From the NCBI GenBank assembly GCA_002720275.1, contig PBHR01000005.1, positions 51,886 to 94,505 of the forward strand: a DNA stretch of 42,620 nt, written 5' to 3'. Source of the DNA: Methanobacteriota archaeon (lineage in GTDB: Archaea; Thermoplasmatota; Poseidoniia; Poseidoniales; Poseidoniaceae). The notes beneath the pieces are model-generated. The model was given only the letters and a program-made list of their open reading frames with translations, made no database searches and was not told the origin of the DNA. Positions within the stretch are counted from its first letter, which is position 1, and the number at the start of each line of letters is the position of its first letter. A program made the translations under genes and the position numbers. Of this stretch, positions 28,949 through 37,688 are shown piece by piece.

Positions 28949-29710
28949 CTAACCAGAAGAACCCCATTTTAACATCGGAGTAAGCATCACCCCAATTGAG
29001 GTCAATTCAACTGCATACTTTGCTCTACTATGAGAAGTTCCTCTCATTTTAACAACTTGTAAGAATCTTAGTAAATGCCCCATCCTTTCAACATCACCTA
29101 ATACAATGATTCCATCACTAATTGCTTCTTCAACACCGAAAGAAGACCACATATTAACTCCTGATTTTTCTGATGTAATCTCAGAAATCAGTAATGTCGT
29201 GCAACCTAAAGTAGATAATTTCTTACCTAAAGTAAAAAGAAAATCTCTAATCAATTGTTCACTTTGAATTTTATAACATAATGTTGTCACTGAATCAATT
29301 ACTAATCTAGTAACTCCAATTGTATTTACTATATCTGTAATAGCTTTAATTAAAGCATGAATGTCTCCCAAATCAAATGTCGCTTTGGTCAATCCTAGCC
29401 AAGAATATAGCACGTCCATATCAAAAACATTAATCAAACCTTTATCGACCATCTTCATATCAAAAAAGTCATACTGGCGTACATTATCAAGTAGTTTTAC
29501 AGATGGTTCCGTAGCTGTAAAATGTGCACAAGCCTCTCCATTTTCTGCGCCCCTAACTAAAAATTCCAAACCCAATGTTGTCTTTCCGCAACCACAGGAC
29601 CCAGCTGCTAAAACTGTAGAGCCATATGGTATACCTCCACGTAATATTTCATCAAGACCGTGTATTCCTGTTACACATCGGTCTCGGACATAACCGGTAG
29701 CAGATTCCAT
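28949..29710 (-). CDS. KaiC-like ATPase with intact P-loop
   Basis: CVTGIHGLDEILRGGIPYGSTVLAAGSCGCGKTTLGLEFLVRGAENGE; TRLVIDSVTTLCYKIQSEQLIRDFLFTLGKKLSTLGCTTLLISE. Confidence 0.88.
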   Translation of the reverse strand: MESATGYVRDRCVTGIHGLDEILRGGIPYGSTVLAAGSCGCGKTTLGLEFLVRGAENGEACAHFTATEPSVKLLDNVRQYDFFDMKMVDKGLINVFDMDVLYSWLGLTKATFDLGDIHALIKAITDIVNTIGVTRLVIDSVTTLCYKIQSEQLIRDFLFTLGKKLSTLGCTTLLISEITSEKSGVNMWSSFGVEEAISDGIIVLGDVERMGHLLRFLQVVKMRGTSHSRAKYAVELTSIGVMLTPMLKWGSSG

Positions 29711-29755
29711 GTGATTCGTTACCTCGTGTAATGAATAGGTTCATGAAATCATGGG

Positions 29756-30859
29756 TTATATTGAACCCGGAGTGCCGTCTTCTAAAGGAATCCAATTAGA
29801 GGAGTTTGAAAATTCACCATAATTCCAGACTAAAGAGTATCCTGCATTAATATTCCAAGTATTATCCCAATGGAAATTAATTAAATCATATGTTAATGCC
29901 GAATTAAATTCTGCATACTGGAATGAAATATGGCCTTCATTTGATTGTATTGAATCAATCAGTCCACTACCCAATACCCCAGAAGTCCCTAAATCAACAA
30001 CTAATGCATCTCCTAAATTTTGTTGGATTGAGGGATTACCTGAAAACAAAAGGAAACTTTCCCCTGGAACCACTCCATAAGTAATTAATTCGTGCGCTGA
30101 AACAACACCATTTGTAATTTTAGAAACACTCCAACCAGACAAATTCACCGCAAACTGATCTGGATTATACAATTCAATCCATTCTGGCCCCCCTGAAGCC
30201 GGGTCAATCATGATTTCTGTCATTAATAACTTATCAGTAAATCCAGCGCCTAAGTGTACTTCTAAACTAACTAAAACAACTTCATCTGCCATATGTAAGG
30301 TCCTACTTATTGAAACACTTGAAAATGAGCTGTTTCTGTGAGTTCCATCATCAAATAACAATTCCCCGATTCTTGACGAATCAGGAGAGGATTCCACACG
30401 AACCAATAACCGAACATCATAATCCTCATTCAATCCTAACCCCTTACTAAAAGTATCTTCTGTTAAAGATTTCAAAGAATCTACTTTCATTATGGATAAT
30501 CTTCCTCTTTCGCTTAAAAGACCAGGTATTAGTGCACCAGAATTTAATTCTTCGGGAGACAATAAATGCCAATCAATAGTTGCATTTCCAGCATCTTTTA
30601 TTCCATTTTCAAAGGGAATATGATATCCCTCACTTCCTGTAAGCTTATCCATTGCCTCTACAGCAGATCTCTCCAATCTATCAATATCGGGTGTATTTGG
30701 CCCTAATTGTAACTGTGCAAGTGATAAAAATGCAGTTACTAACATGAGGAATAAAATGAATGCTGATAAAAATTCAATTACAGCAGTCATTGCATTTTCA
30801 TCTCGGGAAAACTCGTCTTGGCCTCTCTTCACGAAACTAAGAGGTTCGGCAAAGGACAT
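29756..30859 (-). CDS. Pilin-like anchored protein with lamin-tail (LTD)-like domain
   Basis: N-term RDENAMTAVIEFLSAFILFLMLVTAFLSL (pilin-like hydrophobic helix); C-term LLMTEIMIDPASGGPEWIELYNPDQFAVNLSGWSVSKI...YGVVPGESFLLFSG (LTD pattern). Confidence 0.75.
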   Translation of the reverse strand: MSFAEPLSFVKRGQDEFSRDENAMTAVIEFLSAFILFLMLVTAFLSLAQLQLGPNTPDIDRLERSAVEAMDKLTGSEGYHIPFENGIKDAGNATIDWHLLSPEELNSGALIPGLLSERGRLSIMKVDSLKSLTEDTFSKGLGLNEDYDVRLLVRVESSPDSSRIGELLFDDGTHRNSSFSSVSISRTLHMADEVVLVSLEVHLGAGFTDKLLMTEIMIDPASGGPEWIELYNPDQFAVNLSGWSVSKITNGVVSAHELITYGVVPGESFLLFSGNPSIQQNLGDALVVDLGTSGVLGSGLIDSIQSNEGHISFQYAEFNSALTYDLINFHWDNTWNINAGYSLVWNYGEFSNSSNWIPLEDGTPGSI

Positions 30860-31051
30860 AAGACTGATGTTGATAAATTAAAAAATAAACTAAAAATTTT
30901 GAAAATAAAATGTTTTCAAAAAAAATATAAATGTTCGAAATCGGTCTCTTTTCCCATCATGTAACCGTTTGATATTTACGATATTAATGAGTCCTATTAA
31001 TTCGTGGGTTATACAAGCGTGGGTGTTGCTGATTTTTCGGCCAACAAAAAA

Positions 31052-34000
31052 ATGGTAAGAATTAGCCTATTTTTAGTTGTAATGTTTTCATTATCAATAA
31101 TTCCAATTAGTACTGTTTCTGCAAATGCAAATATTGATTTAGGGTTTGAAGAAACCGAAAATTTTCAAAATGGAGTTAGTTACCCTATTGAAGATTTAGT
31201 CACAATAGAAATATATGTTAAAAACCTAGATAATAATGACGCATTTAATGCAATTAAGTGGATTGAATGGGATTTTTGCTCAGGAGATATGTCTGCAACA
31301 GGGTGCGATGAAAATAATGTCATTGAAAATGGAACGAAATTTACTGCGAACATAGCGCCTAACTCAAGAAAATTAATCTCATTTAGTACATTTCAACCAG
31401 TGAATAGCGGAGATTATACTTTAGAAGTTAGATTTCAAGATAATGACGTAAACCCTGCAAATGATGAAATTTATGTCGTAATTACAATAGTTGATGCATT
31501 TACAGATTTTGTTGTAGATACAAATTATGACATTCTGCCCGAAATTGCTAATTTAAACATATACAATGGAGATACTATTTACAATTCAAATAAAGATTAT
31601 CCTCTTTTCCTAAATGGTTCGGTCGAGAATTGGCAACAAAATAGTCCTGCTCAAATCGGATGGCAGTTATTAGATGGAGATGTTGTTTTTGCCGAATCAA
31701 TGACAAATACAGTAAATTTCCCAACTGAAACTGAAGATTTAACCTCCTTTAGTGTAGAATTGCCATTTCTAAATTCTCCAAGAGAAGGTTTCTTTTGGCT
31801 AAAATATGGATTATTTACGGTAGGAGAAGACATGAATCATCTAAATAATCAACATTCAAGACAAATAATTTTTGATGATACATTAGACATTACGATTAAT
31901 ACTCCTGAATCAGTAATCAATCCTGAAGATGGAGTATGGTATGCAGGTTTAAATTCAATGAAAGTTGTTGTAAAAAATAATGGGAACGTGTCTTCATACA
32001 ATTATGATCTTGAGCTTGAGCAAATATATGATGGGAGTTATACAGACATAATACAAATATGTGGAGATATAGATTTACACCCTGGAGAATCAGAAATTTG
32101 TTATTTTGATCTTTTAAATCCAGGGCTAACAAACCTAACACTAACTATTGATGAAGCATATCAATCATATTATGATGAAAATACAGAAGATAACATGATT
32201 ATCATCCCTACTGACATAATTGCAGGCGAATTAAATGCATCAGTAATTCTAGAAAGAGAAGATGGTATTTTTACATTTGATGATACAATCCATTTAGTTG
32301 CTTCAGTAAGTTCTAACGCGCCAACACCCCTATCATTTGATTGGGCACGTAATGGATGGTCAATGGCAACGGGGGAAGATGTAAATTTAACAGCGCGACA
32401 TATGGGGACTGGGACTCATCAAATGACGCTAACTGTAACCGATTCATTAGATCGTGTGATTTTTGTAGATTTTGAATTAGTTATTGTTAACACAACTTTC
32501 TTCTCATATGGAGGAGATATGATTTATGGTGTTGCACCTACAAGATCCACGGCATATGTTGACGTTAATTTCGAACTAGTCCCTGAGTTTTTCAAATATT
32601 CAATTGATGAAAGCCTTACTCCATTATATACTTTAGATATAAATACAATTAACAGTTTAAATCCAGGTCAAGATCCTGGTTTAGAAAGGCTAGAAATGAC
32701 ACTAGATTTAGATAAATTATTACCTAATGAAGTGACTGACAATAGTTCAATAAAGATTTTTTGGATTGATAATACCACAGATGACACTCCTATAGAATTA
32801 GACTCTGATTACACGACCTTAGTTCAAAATGACGGTTTGTACCATATCAGAACACCAACAGATGGGATGTTCTTAATCACTGCAAATTTTGCATCAATCA
32901 ACCTCTCAATAGAAAATTTAGAGGCAATACCATACAAAGCAGGTGGAATGACATTACAATGGAATATAATTGGAGACACAAATAACCCATTTGTTTTAGA
33001 ATGGCAAATATATAGAAATATCGGAACTGAAGGTCTTTTAATTCCATTTAATTCATTAAATGGCACATCACCTGAAGATTGGGAACAACTTACAAATGGT
33101 AAATTATCAGATTCATTTGAAATTAATACACCCCTCTCACTAACATCTAGTGAAACAGAAATTGCAGTCCAATGTGTAGATCAATTAGATTCTAATGACC
33201 AAAACTATAGTTTAGAAGTTGAAAATTGTTACAAGCAGGACTTTGATCAAAGATGGTATGATCCAAGCCCATTAGCTGCAGACATTTGTGCATCTTATGT
33301 TATAGTGGCTACAAATAGACAAGGTGAAACATTGTGGGAAAATGGTGGCGTTTCAGGAATTAAAGAAAATGGACTAGGAGAAGGTGTTTGTGGAGATAAT
33401 AAGGCACCATTAATAATTTTAAGTAATCTAAATCAAGAAGTTATTTATGATAATTCTTCTAGTTGCTTGAAAGAAAATTTGGATTATTCACGCTGTTATT
33501 CTGTTAAATTAAAATGGAATTGGCCAATGACTATTTCAGAGTCAGTTGATTTTAAACTCTATAGGACTGAACAATATGTAACGGATCTACAATTTGCAAT
33601 ACCTCTGGAAACATATGAAAGCATCAATCCTGGAGCCTCTATTGAATACATTGACACTGGTACAAATGTTTTAACAACTTATTCTGATGGAGAATTTGAA
33701 AATATCGAAATAGACATTGGAATAAGGCCTGATAGGGTTTATTATTACTATTTAGCCCCAACAGACTCCCTTGGAAATGAAAGAACGTCTCCAATTCAAG
33801 GGAATTGGATTGAAGTTCAAGTGGACGAAGTCGATGTTTCAGAATACCACCCTGAATGGATACCACCACCACCACCACCACCAGAAACAATTACTGGAAC
33901 TGATTTTGAAGTAGAGTTGCTAGATTACTTAGAAAAATCAACCTTCCAAGTTGCTGGATTAATTACAATCATAATCATTTGTTTGAATTGTGTATTAATA

Positions 34001-34102
34001 CCATATTCAATACAACAAAGGAAGAAAGCTAGTCGTAGAATTGACCACTTGATTAAATCAGGCGCATGGGATATGTATGACGAAGATGAGGATGATTATT
34101 AA
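31052..34102 (+). CDS. Large secreted, C-terminally membrane-anchored protein with Ig/CARDB-like repeats
   Basis: Signal-like MVRISLFLVVMFSLSIIPISTVSANA; beta-rich repeats (VKNNGNVSSYNYDLELEQ...); proline run PPPPPPPE; C-term TM FQVAGLITIIIICLNCVLIPYSI and basic tail. ORF open to 31004. Confidence 0.7.
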   Translation: MVRISLFLVVMFSLSIIPISTVSANANIDLGFEETENFQNGVSYPIEDLVTIEIYVKNLDNNDAFNAIKWIEWDFCSGDMSATGCDENNVIENGTKFTANIAPNSRKLISFSTFQPVNSGDYTLEVRFQDNDVNPANDEIYVVITIVDAFTDFVVDTNYDILPEIANLNIYNGDTIYNSNKDYPLFLNGSVENWQQNSPAQIGWQLLDGDVVFAESMTNTVNFPTETEDLTSFSVELPFLNSPREGFFWLKYGLFTVGEDMNHLNNQHSRQIIFDDTLDITINTPESVINPEDGVWYAGLNSMKVVVKNNGNVSSYNYDLELEQIYDGSYTDIIQICGDIDLHPGESEICYFDLLNPGLTNLTLTIDEAYQSYYDENTEDNMIIIPTDIIAGELNASVILEREDGIFTFDDTIHLVASVSSNAPTPLSFDWARNGWSMATGEDVNLTARHMGTGTHQMTLTVTDSLDRVIFVDFELVIVNTTFFSYGGDMIYGVAPTRSTAYVDVNFELVPEFFKYSIDESLTPLYTLDINTINSLNPGQDPGLERLEMTLDLDKLLPNEVTDNSSIKIFWIDNTTDDTPIELDSDYTTLVQNDGLYHIRTPTDGMFLITANFASINLSIENLEAIPYKAGGMTLQWNIIGDTNNPFVLEWQIYRNIGTEGLLIPFNSLNGTSPEDWEQLTNGKLSDSFEINTPLSLTSSETEIAVQCVDQLDSNDQNYSLEVENCYKQDFDQRWYDPSPLAADICASYVIVATNRQGETLWENGGVSGIKENGLGEGVCGDNKAPLIILSNLNQEVIYDNSSSCLKENLDYSRCYSVKLKWNWPMTISESVDFKLYRTEQYVTDLQFAIPLETYESINPGASIEYIDTGTNVLTTYSDGEFENIEIDIGIRPDRVYYYYLAPTDSLGNERTSPIQGNWIEVQVDEVDVSEYHPEWIPPPPPPPETITGTDFEVELLDYLEKSTFQVAGLITIIIICLNCVLIPYSIQQRKKASRRIDHLIKSGAWDMYDEDEDDY

Positions 34103-34123
34103 TAATCAAAAAATATTAAATTT

Positions 34124-35179
34124 TTAACTGTCTGATTCATCTTCAGCACTTTCTAATTGGCATTCTCTTCTATCTTCTATCCAAGTTCCGCCACTTTCTT
34201 CACAATCTTCCTGTGGAGTATTTTCAGATGTTTCTTCCTCTTCTCGGTCTTCTTCATCATCAAAATCACAGTAAAATTCTCCTTCACGGTCTGGAGCTTC
34301 GGTCCAAGTTCCACCACGTTCTTCACAATCTTCTTGAGTCATGTTTCTTTCTGATTCTTCACGTTCTTCCTCTTCGAATTCACAATATGATTGGCCTTCA
34401 CGATCTGGTGCTTCAGTCCAAGTCCCGCCACGCCTTTCACAATCTTCTTGAGTCATGTTTCTTTCTGATTCTTCACGTTCTTCCTCTTCGAATTCACAAT
34501 ATGATTGGTCTTCACGGTCTGGTGCTTCAGTCCAAGTCCCGCCTCGTTCTTCACACAGTTCCTGCGTAACTTCAACGATGATATCTCTAAAACTACACCA
34601 AGAAGGTCTAGTATTCATTGTAATTTCATCTTGAGCCCTAAGTAATTCAGTTATGCTAAGTTCACCGTCTGAATCAAAATCAACATCATAAAACGAGGAA
34701 AATAAATCTCTGTAAATTTGTGAGTCATTAGTTAAATTGTCACCTTCTACAAAATTCCAAATTTCGACAAATTCATCCCAATTAAGGCCGCTAGAATTAT
34801 CATTATCGTAATCATCTATTGAATTATTATCTATAATGCCCCCTATTTTTCTAATAGTGCTCATAGCATAACTTGTATTTCCACTGCGATCCTCAAGGAC
34901 TTCAACCCAAACTCCACCCTCTCTTTCACATTCTTCTTGAGTCATATTTGATGTGTCAATTTCTCGGACTGGTATCGAATTATTAGGTATGATAATGTCG
35001 CCGTTGTTTTCAAGACCAGCAATTGTTGTAGTGTCATTATTTGTAGTAATGATTGTATCGTCTAATTTCCTTAAATCCTCATTTTTTTCCACTTTCTGTT
35101 CTTCACGAACATCTTCAACACATCCTGCTAAAGATGAAAAAATTAAAATTGAAAAAATTAAAATTGTTCTAAGTTGCAT
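34124..35179 (-). CDS. Lipoprotein with paired EF-hands and five C-x3-GG-x-W repeats
   Basis: Lipobox LAGC; EF-hand loops DNDNSSGLNWDE and DFDSDGELSITE; repeats CEREGGVWVE / CEERGGTWTEAPDRE... / CERRGGTWTE / CEERGGTWTE / CEESGGTWIE. Confidence 0.75.
   Translation of the reverse strand: MQLRTILIFSILIFSSLAGCVEDVREEQKVEKNEDLRKLDDTIITTNNDTTTIAGLENNGDIIIPNNSIPVREIDTSNMTQEECEREGGVWVEVLEDRSGNTSYAMSTIRKIGGIIDNNSIDDYDNDNSSGLNWDEFVEIWNFVEGDNLTNDSQIYRDLFSSFYDVDFDSDGELSITELLRAQDEITMNTRPSWCSFRDIIVEVTQELCEERGGTWTEAPDREDQSYCEFEEEEREESERNMTQEDCERRGGTWTEAPDREGQSYCEFEEEEREESERNMTQEDCEERGGTWTEAPDREGEFYCDFDDEEDREEEETSENTPQEDCEESGGTWIEDRRECQLESAEDESDS
34331..34558. repeat. 114-bp direct repeats in coding DNA (38-aa unit)
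   Basis: TTCTTGAGTCATGTTTCTTTCTGATTCTTCACGTTCTTCCTCTTCGAATTCACAATATGATTGG starts at 34331 and again at 34445, nearly identical. A more diverged copy lies to the left. Confidence 0.85.
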
Positions 35180-35196
35180 GGATTAACCAAAAAGGT

Positions 35197-37488
35197 TTAT
35201 GATATAACTGAATCGGTATTATCAGTTCTAAAGTAATACAAACTCTTTGAAAACAAAAAAGTTACAATTCCAATTGAAAACAAGATTAGATAATTGAAAT
35301 TATTACTTATTTCATTGTTTTTTACGCTTTGTGAGCTTTGTGAATTGTAACTATATCCTTGAGTCGATTGAGGCCCTCCACCACAGCCTTCGGGAGGTGG
35401 GCCTATTCCAGGGCCCCATGTTTCTCCATGCCCTGAGCAATCGGGATCATCGCCACCACCGCCTTGACCTCCTCCTGAGGTTTGTTCATTTACATTAGCG
35501 ATTCCATGATAACAAAGTAAAAAGTAAGGGAAACCAATCATTGCAACCTGGTTTCCATCAGTATCAGTTACTAAAGTAGGGTCTCCTGAAAGTGGTGTAC
35601 TTACGTAATGATAAATTCCTTCAGGATATTCTGGTGTAGGCCCAAAACGGCCATTACATTCATCTAAATCACCAAGGCCATCATTATAATTCCAATCATC
35701 AATTCCATTATATCCTTGATCCCCTCCTTCTTGAGTTCTTTCAACTGCATAAGAGGATGTTATTGCCTTAACTGTTTGACCGTCTTCTCCATACCCATAC
35801 ATTCCATAAATTGGATAACCATCAAATGCCCATCCAATAATTGGGCTATGCTGTGTGTCATCAAGTTCTGAAATTCCATAATTACTCATATCATCTCCTG
35901 CTGGAGGCTCCCAAAATTGACATTGAGCATCATAGTGATAATGGAAATTACTTCCAGCAGAATGACTTGTACAATAGCCTAAGAAAATGGGTTGCCGATC
36001 TTCATCAAAATAATCAAAATGTAAAGCTACAGCATCTCCGCCAGGTCCTTCTTCGGGCCCATAAATAGGAACGCCATTTACCGCAACAGCTACCGCACCT
36101 CTATCTGGTGCACATTCCCATCTTCCTTCAGAAGCAGGGCAATTAGTTGAAGTATGCCCTCCTGTTGTATCATTCATTGGATTTAATGTAATGTGCCACT
36201 CAAGGTTAACTTCATCAGCACAACAACCCATTGTAGAGATAAAGTCATGATTAGGAATTCCATTAGAAATTATAACCATTTCACCATCTGTCAAGGTTAC
36301 TTGATTTTTACACTGGAACCATGGCCCTGCATTATCATCACTACCTCCAGCATTACTTGCACCGTTATTATTAGCACTATATCCTTCTTCTGAATTATAA
36401 TCTTTGACCCAGGGCCCTGTTCCATTTTGACATAACCAAGAGTCTTGAGGCGTCCATGTTATTGGTGCTTCGTCAGGACAACCGTCATCATCCTGATATC
36501 CATTCTGTGTCTCTTGATCATATTTACATTGGTCAATTTCATCATTTATGCCATCTCCATCAGAATCTATAATATCATCACAACCATCAACAATATTGTC
36601 ATTATCAAGATCAATATTATCATCATAACCCTCACATTGATCTTCAGAGTCATTTACTCCATCTCCATCTGAATCTATCTGATCTTCGCTACACCCATCT
36701 GGATTAACAAAACCATTTGAATTAGGACACTTGTCTTCTGAATCTATAATTCCGTCTAAATCTGAATCCTCACCAGAGGTGTTTTCCTCACTTAATGGGA
36801 TTTGATAGGGGATACTTACTGTTGTTAATGTCCAAATTCCACAAATTGCAATAATAGTTCCTGTTTTATTAATTTGAGAAGAAACATGTATATTGAATGT
36901 ATAATTATCTGAATCTAGAACTCCATTAATTACTCCTCCAATTGATGGAAAATATGAAATGGAACAAGACTCTACAGAAACATGGTTAATACTTCCATAA
37001 ATTATCCCTCCTAAAATAGTATTTTCATCTTTTTCTTCTTGATAAGCAACTAATAACCTTGCTTCTTCCTCTAAAGGATATTCTATAGTGTAGATTATCT
37101 CTTTCTCATCTCCGATTTTCCCTTCAGAATCTGTAATTTTAGCAGTAACAAGATATTGTCCTGGATCTGACAGATTTAAATCTATATTCCACACATCACT
37201 ACTGGGTTTAATTGTAAATGTAAATACATTAGTCTCATTATAAATTTCATAAACTGTAATCTCTATCGTAGTTTGATCTATAAATTCATCCCATAATGTG
37301 CCTGTAAGTAATGATTGCGAACCATATGATATCTCTTGGTCCCACATCATCAAAACTGGAGCAAGGTTAGTAGGTTCTAGCTTATTATCAATGGATTCTT
37401 CTGAAGGTTCCTCAATATCGTCTCCAAAACATCCTGAAAAATAAGGAGTGAAAATCAACAAAGTGATTAAAATTACAAATCGTTTCAT
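35197..37488 (-). CDS. Lipoprotein with thrombospondin type-3-like repeats and YHYH domain
   Basis: Lipobox FSGC; DSDLDGIIDSEDKCPNSNGFVNPDGC / DSDGDGVNDSEDQC / DSDGDGINDEIDQC; HAGSNFHYHYDAQCQFWEPPAG, PIIGWAFDGYPIYGMYGYGEDG (YHYH family); C-terminal TM. Confidence 0.82.
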   Translation of the reverse strand: MKRFVILITLLIFTPYFSGCFGDDIEEPSEESIDNKLEPTNLAPVLMMWDQEISYGSQSLLTGTLWDEFIDQTTIEITVYEIYNETNVFTFTIKPSSDVWNIDLNLSDPGQYLVTAKITDSEGKIGDEKEIIYTIEYPLEEEARLLVAYQEEKDENTILGGIIYGSINHVSVESCSISYFPSIGGVINGVLDSDNYTFNIHVSSQINKTGTIIAICGIWTLTTVSIPYQIPLSEENTSGEDSDLDGIIDSEDKCPNSNGFVNPDGCSEDQIDSDGDGVNDSEDQCEGYDDNIDLDNDNIVDGCDDIIDSDGDGINDEIDQCKYDQETQNGYQDDDGCPDEAPITWTPQDSWLCQNGTGPWVKDYNSEEGYSANNNGASNAGGSDDNAGPWFQCKNQVTLTDGEMVIISNGIPNHDFISTMGCCADEVNLEWHITLNPMNDTTGGHTSTNCPASEGRWECAPDRGAVAVAVNGVPIYGPEEGPGGDAVALHFDYFDEDRQPIFLGYCTSHSAGSNFHYHYDAQCQFWEPPAGDDMSNYGISELDDTQHSPIIGWAFDGYPIYGMYGYGEDGQTVKAITSSYAVERTQEGGDQGYNGIDDWNYNDGLGDLDECNGRFGPTPEYPEGIYHYVSTPLSGDPTLVTDTDGNQVAMIGFPYFLLCYHGIANVNEQTSGGGQGGGGDDPDCSGHGETWGPGIGPPPEGCGGGPQSTQGYSYNSQSSQSVKNNEISNNFNYLILFSIGIVTFLFSKSLYYFRTDNTDSVIS

Positions 37489-37527
37489 AAAATTAAGACG
37501 AACTCAATTAGCATTTGTATTTAACGT

Positions 37528-37543
37528 ATTATCGTACGATAAT
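37528..37543. promoter_or_regulatory. Perfect 16-bp palindrome ATTATCGTACGATAAT
   Basis: Self-reverse-complementary; 40 bp upstream of the YHYH lipoprotein ATG (37488) and just 3' of tRNA-Ser. Confidence 0.6.
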
Positions 37544-37550
37544 TCAATGG

Positions 37551-37633
37551 CGCGACAGGAGGGATTTGAACCCTCGAGGTGAAACACCACAGGATTAGCA
37601 ATCCTGCGCAATACCAGGCTATGCGACTGTCGC
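37551..37633 (-). tRNA. tRNA-Ser (anticodon GCU)
   Basis: Acceptor stem GCGACAG/CTGTCGC; anticodon arm CAGGA-TTGCTAA-TCCTG; class II variable arm TGGTGTTTCACC; T-arm GAGGGTTCAAATCCCTC; no encoded CCA. Confidence 0.93.
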
Positions 37634-37688
37634 AGCAAACTTGCGACCAACATATCTATCATGAATATGACGGTTCAATTCAACCTCT

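Noticed and set aside
33862-33885. CCA trinucleotide expansion
   Set aside because: Short in-frame polyproline hinge before the C-terminal TM; common in surface proteins.
34157-34569. ORFs antisense to the repeat lipoprotein (34157..34354, 34213..34569)
   Set aside because: Repeat-derived antisense reading frames; the minus strand has lipobox and conserved modules.
35841-36672. ORFs antisense to the YHYH lipoprotein
   Set aside because: No recognisable domain; the minus-strand ORF has multiple family motifs.
37528-37543. Intrinsic terminator of tRNA-Ser
   Set aside because: Palindrome has no loop or T-tract and archaeal termination usually relies on T-rich stretches; operator is a better guess.
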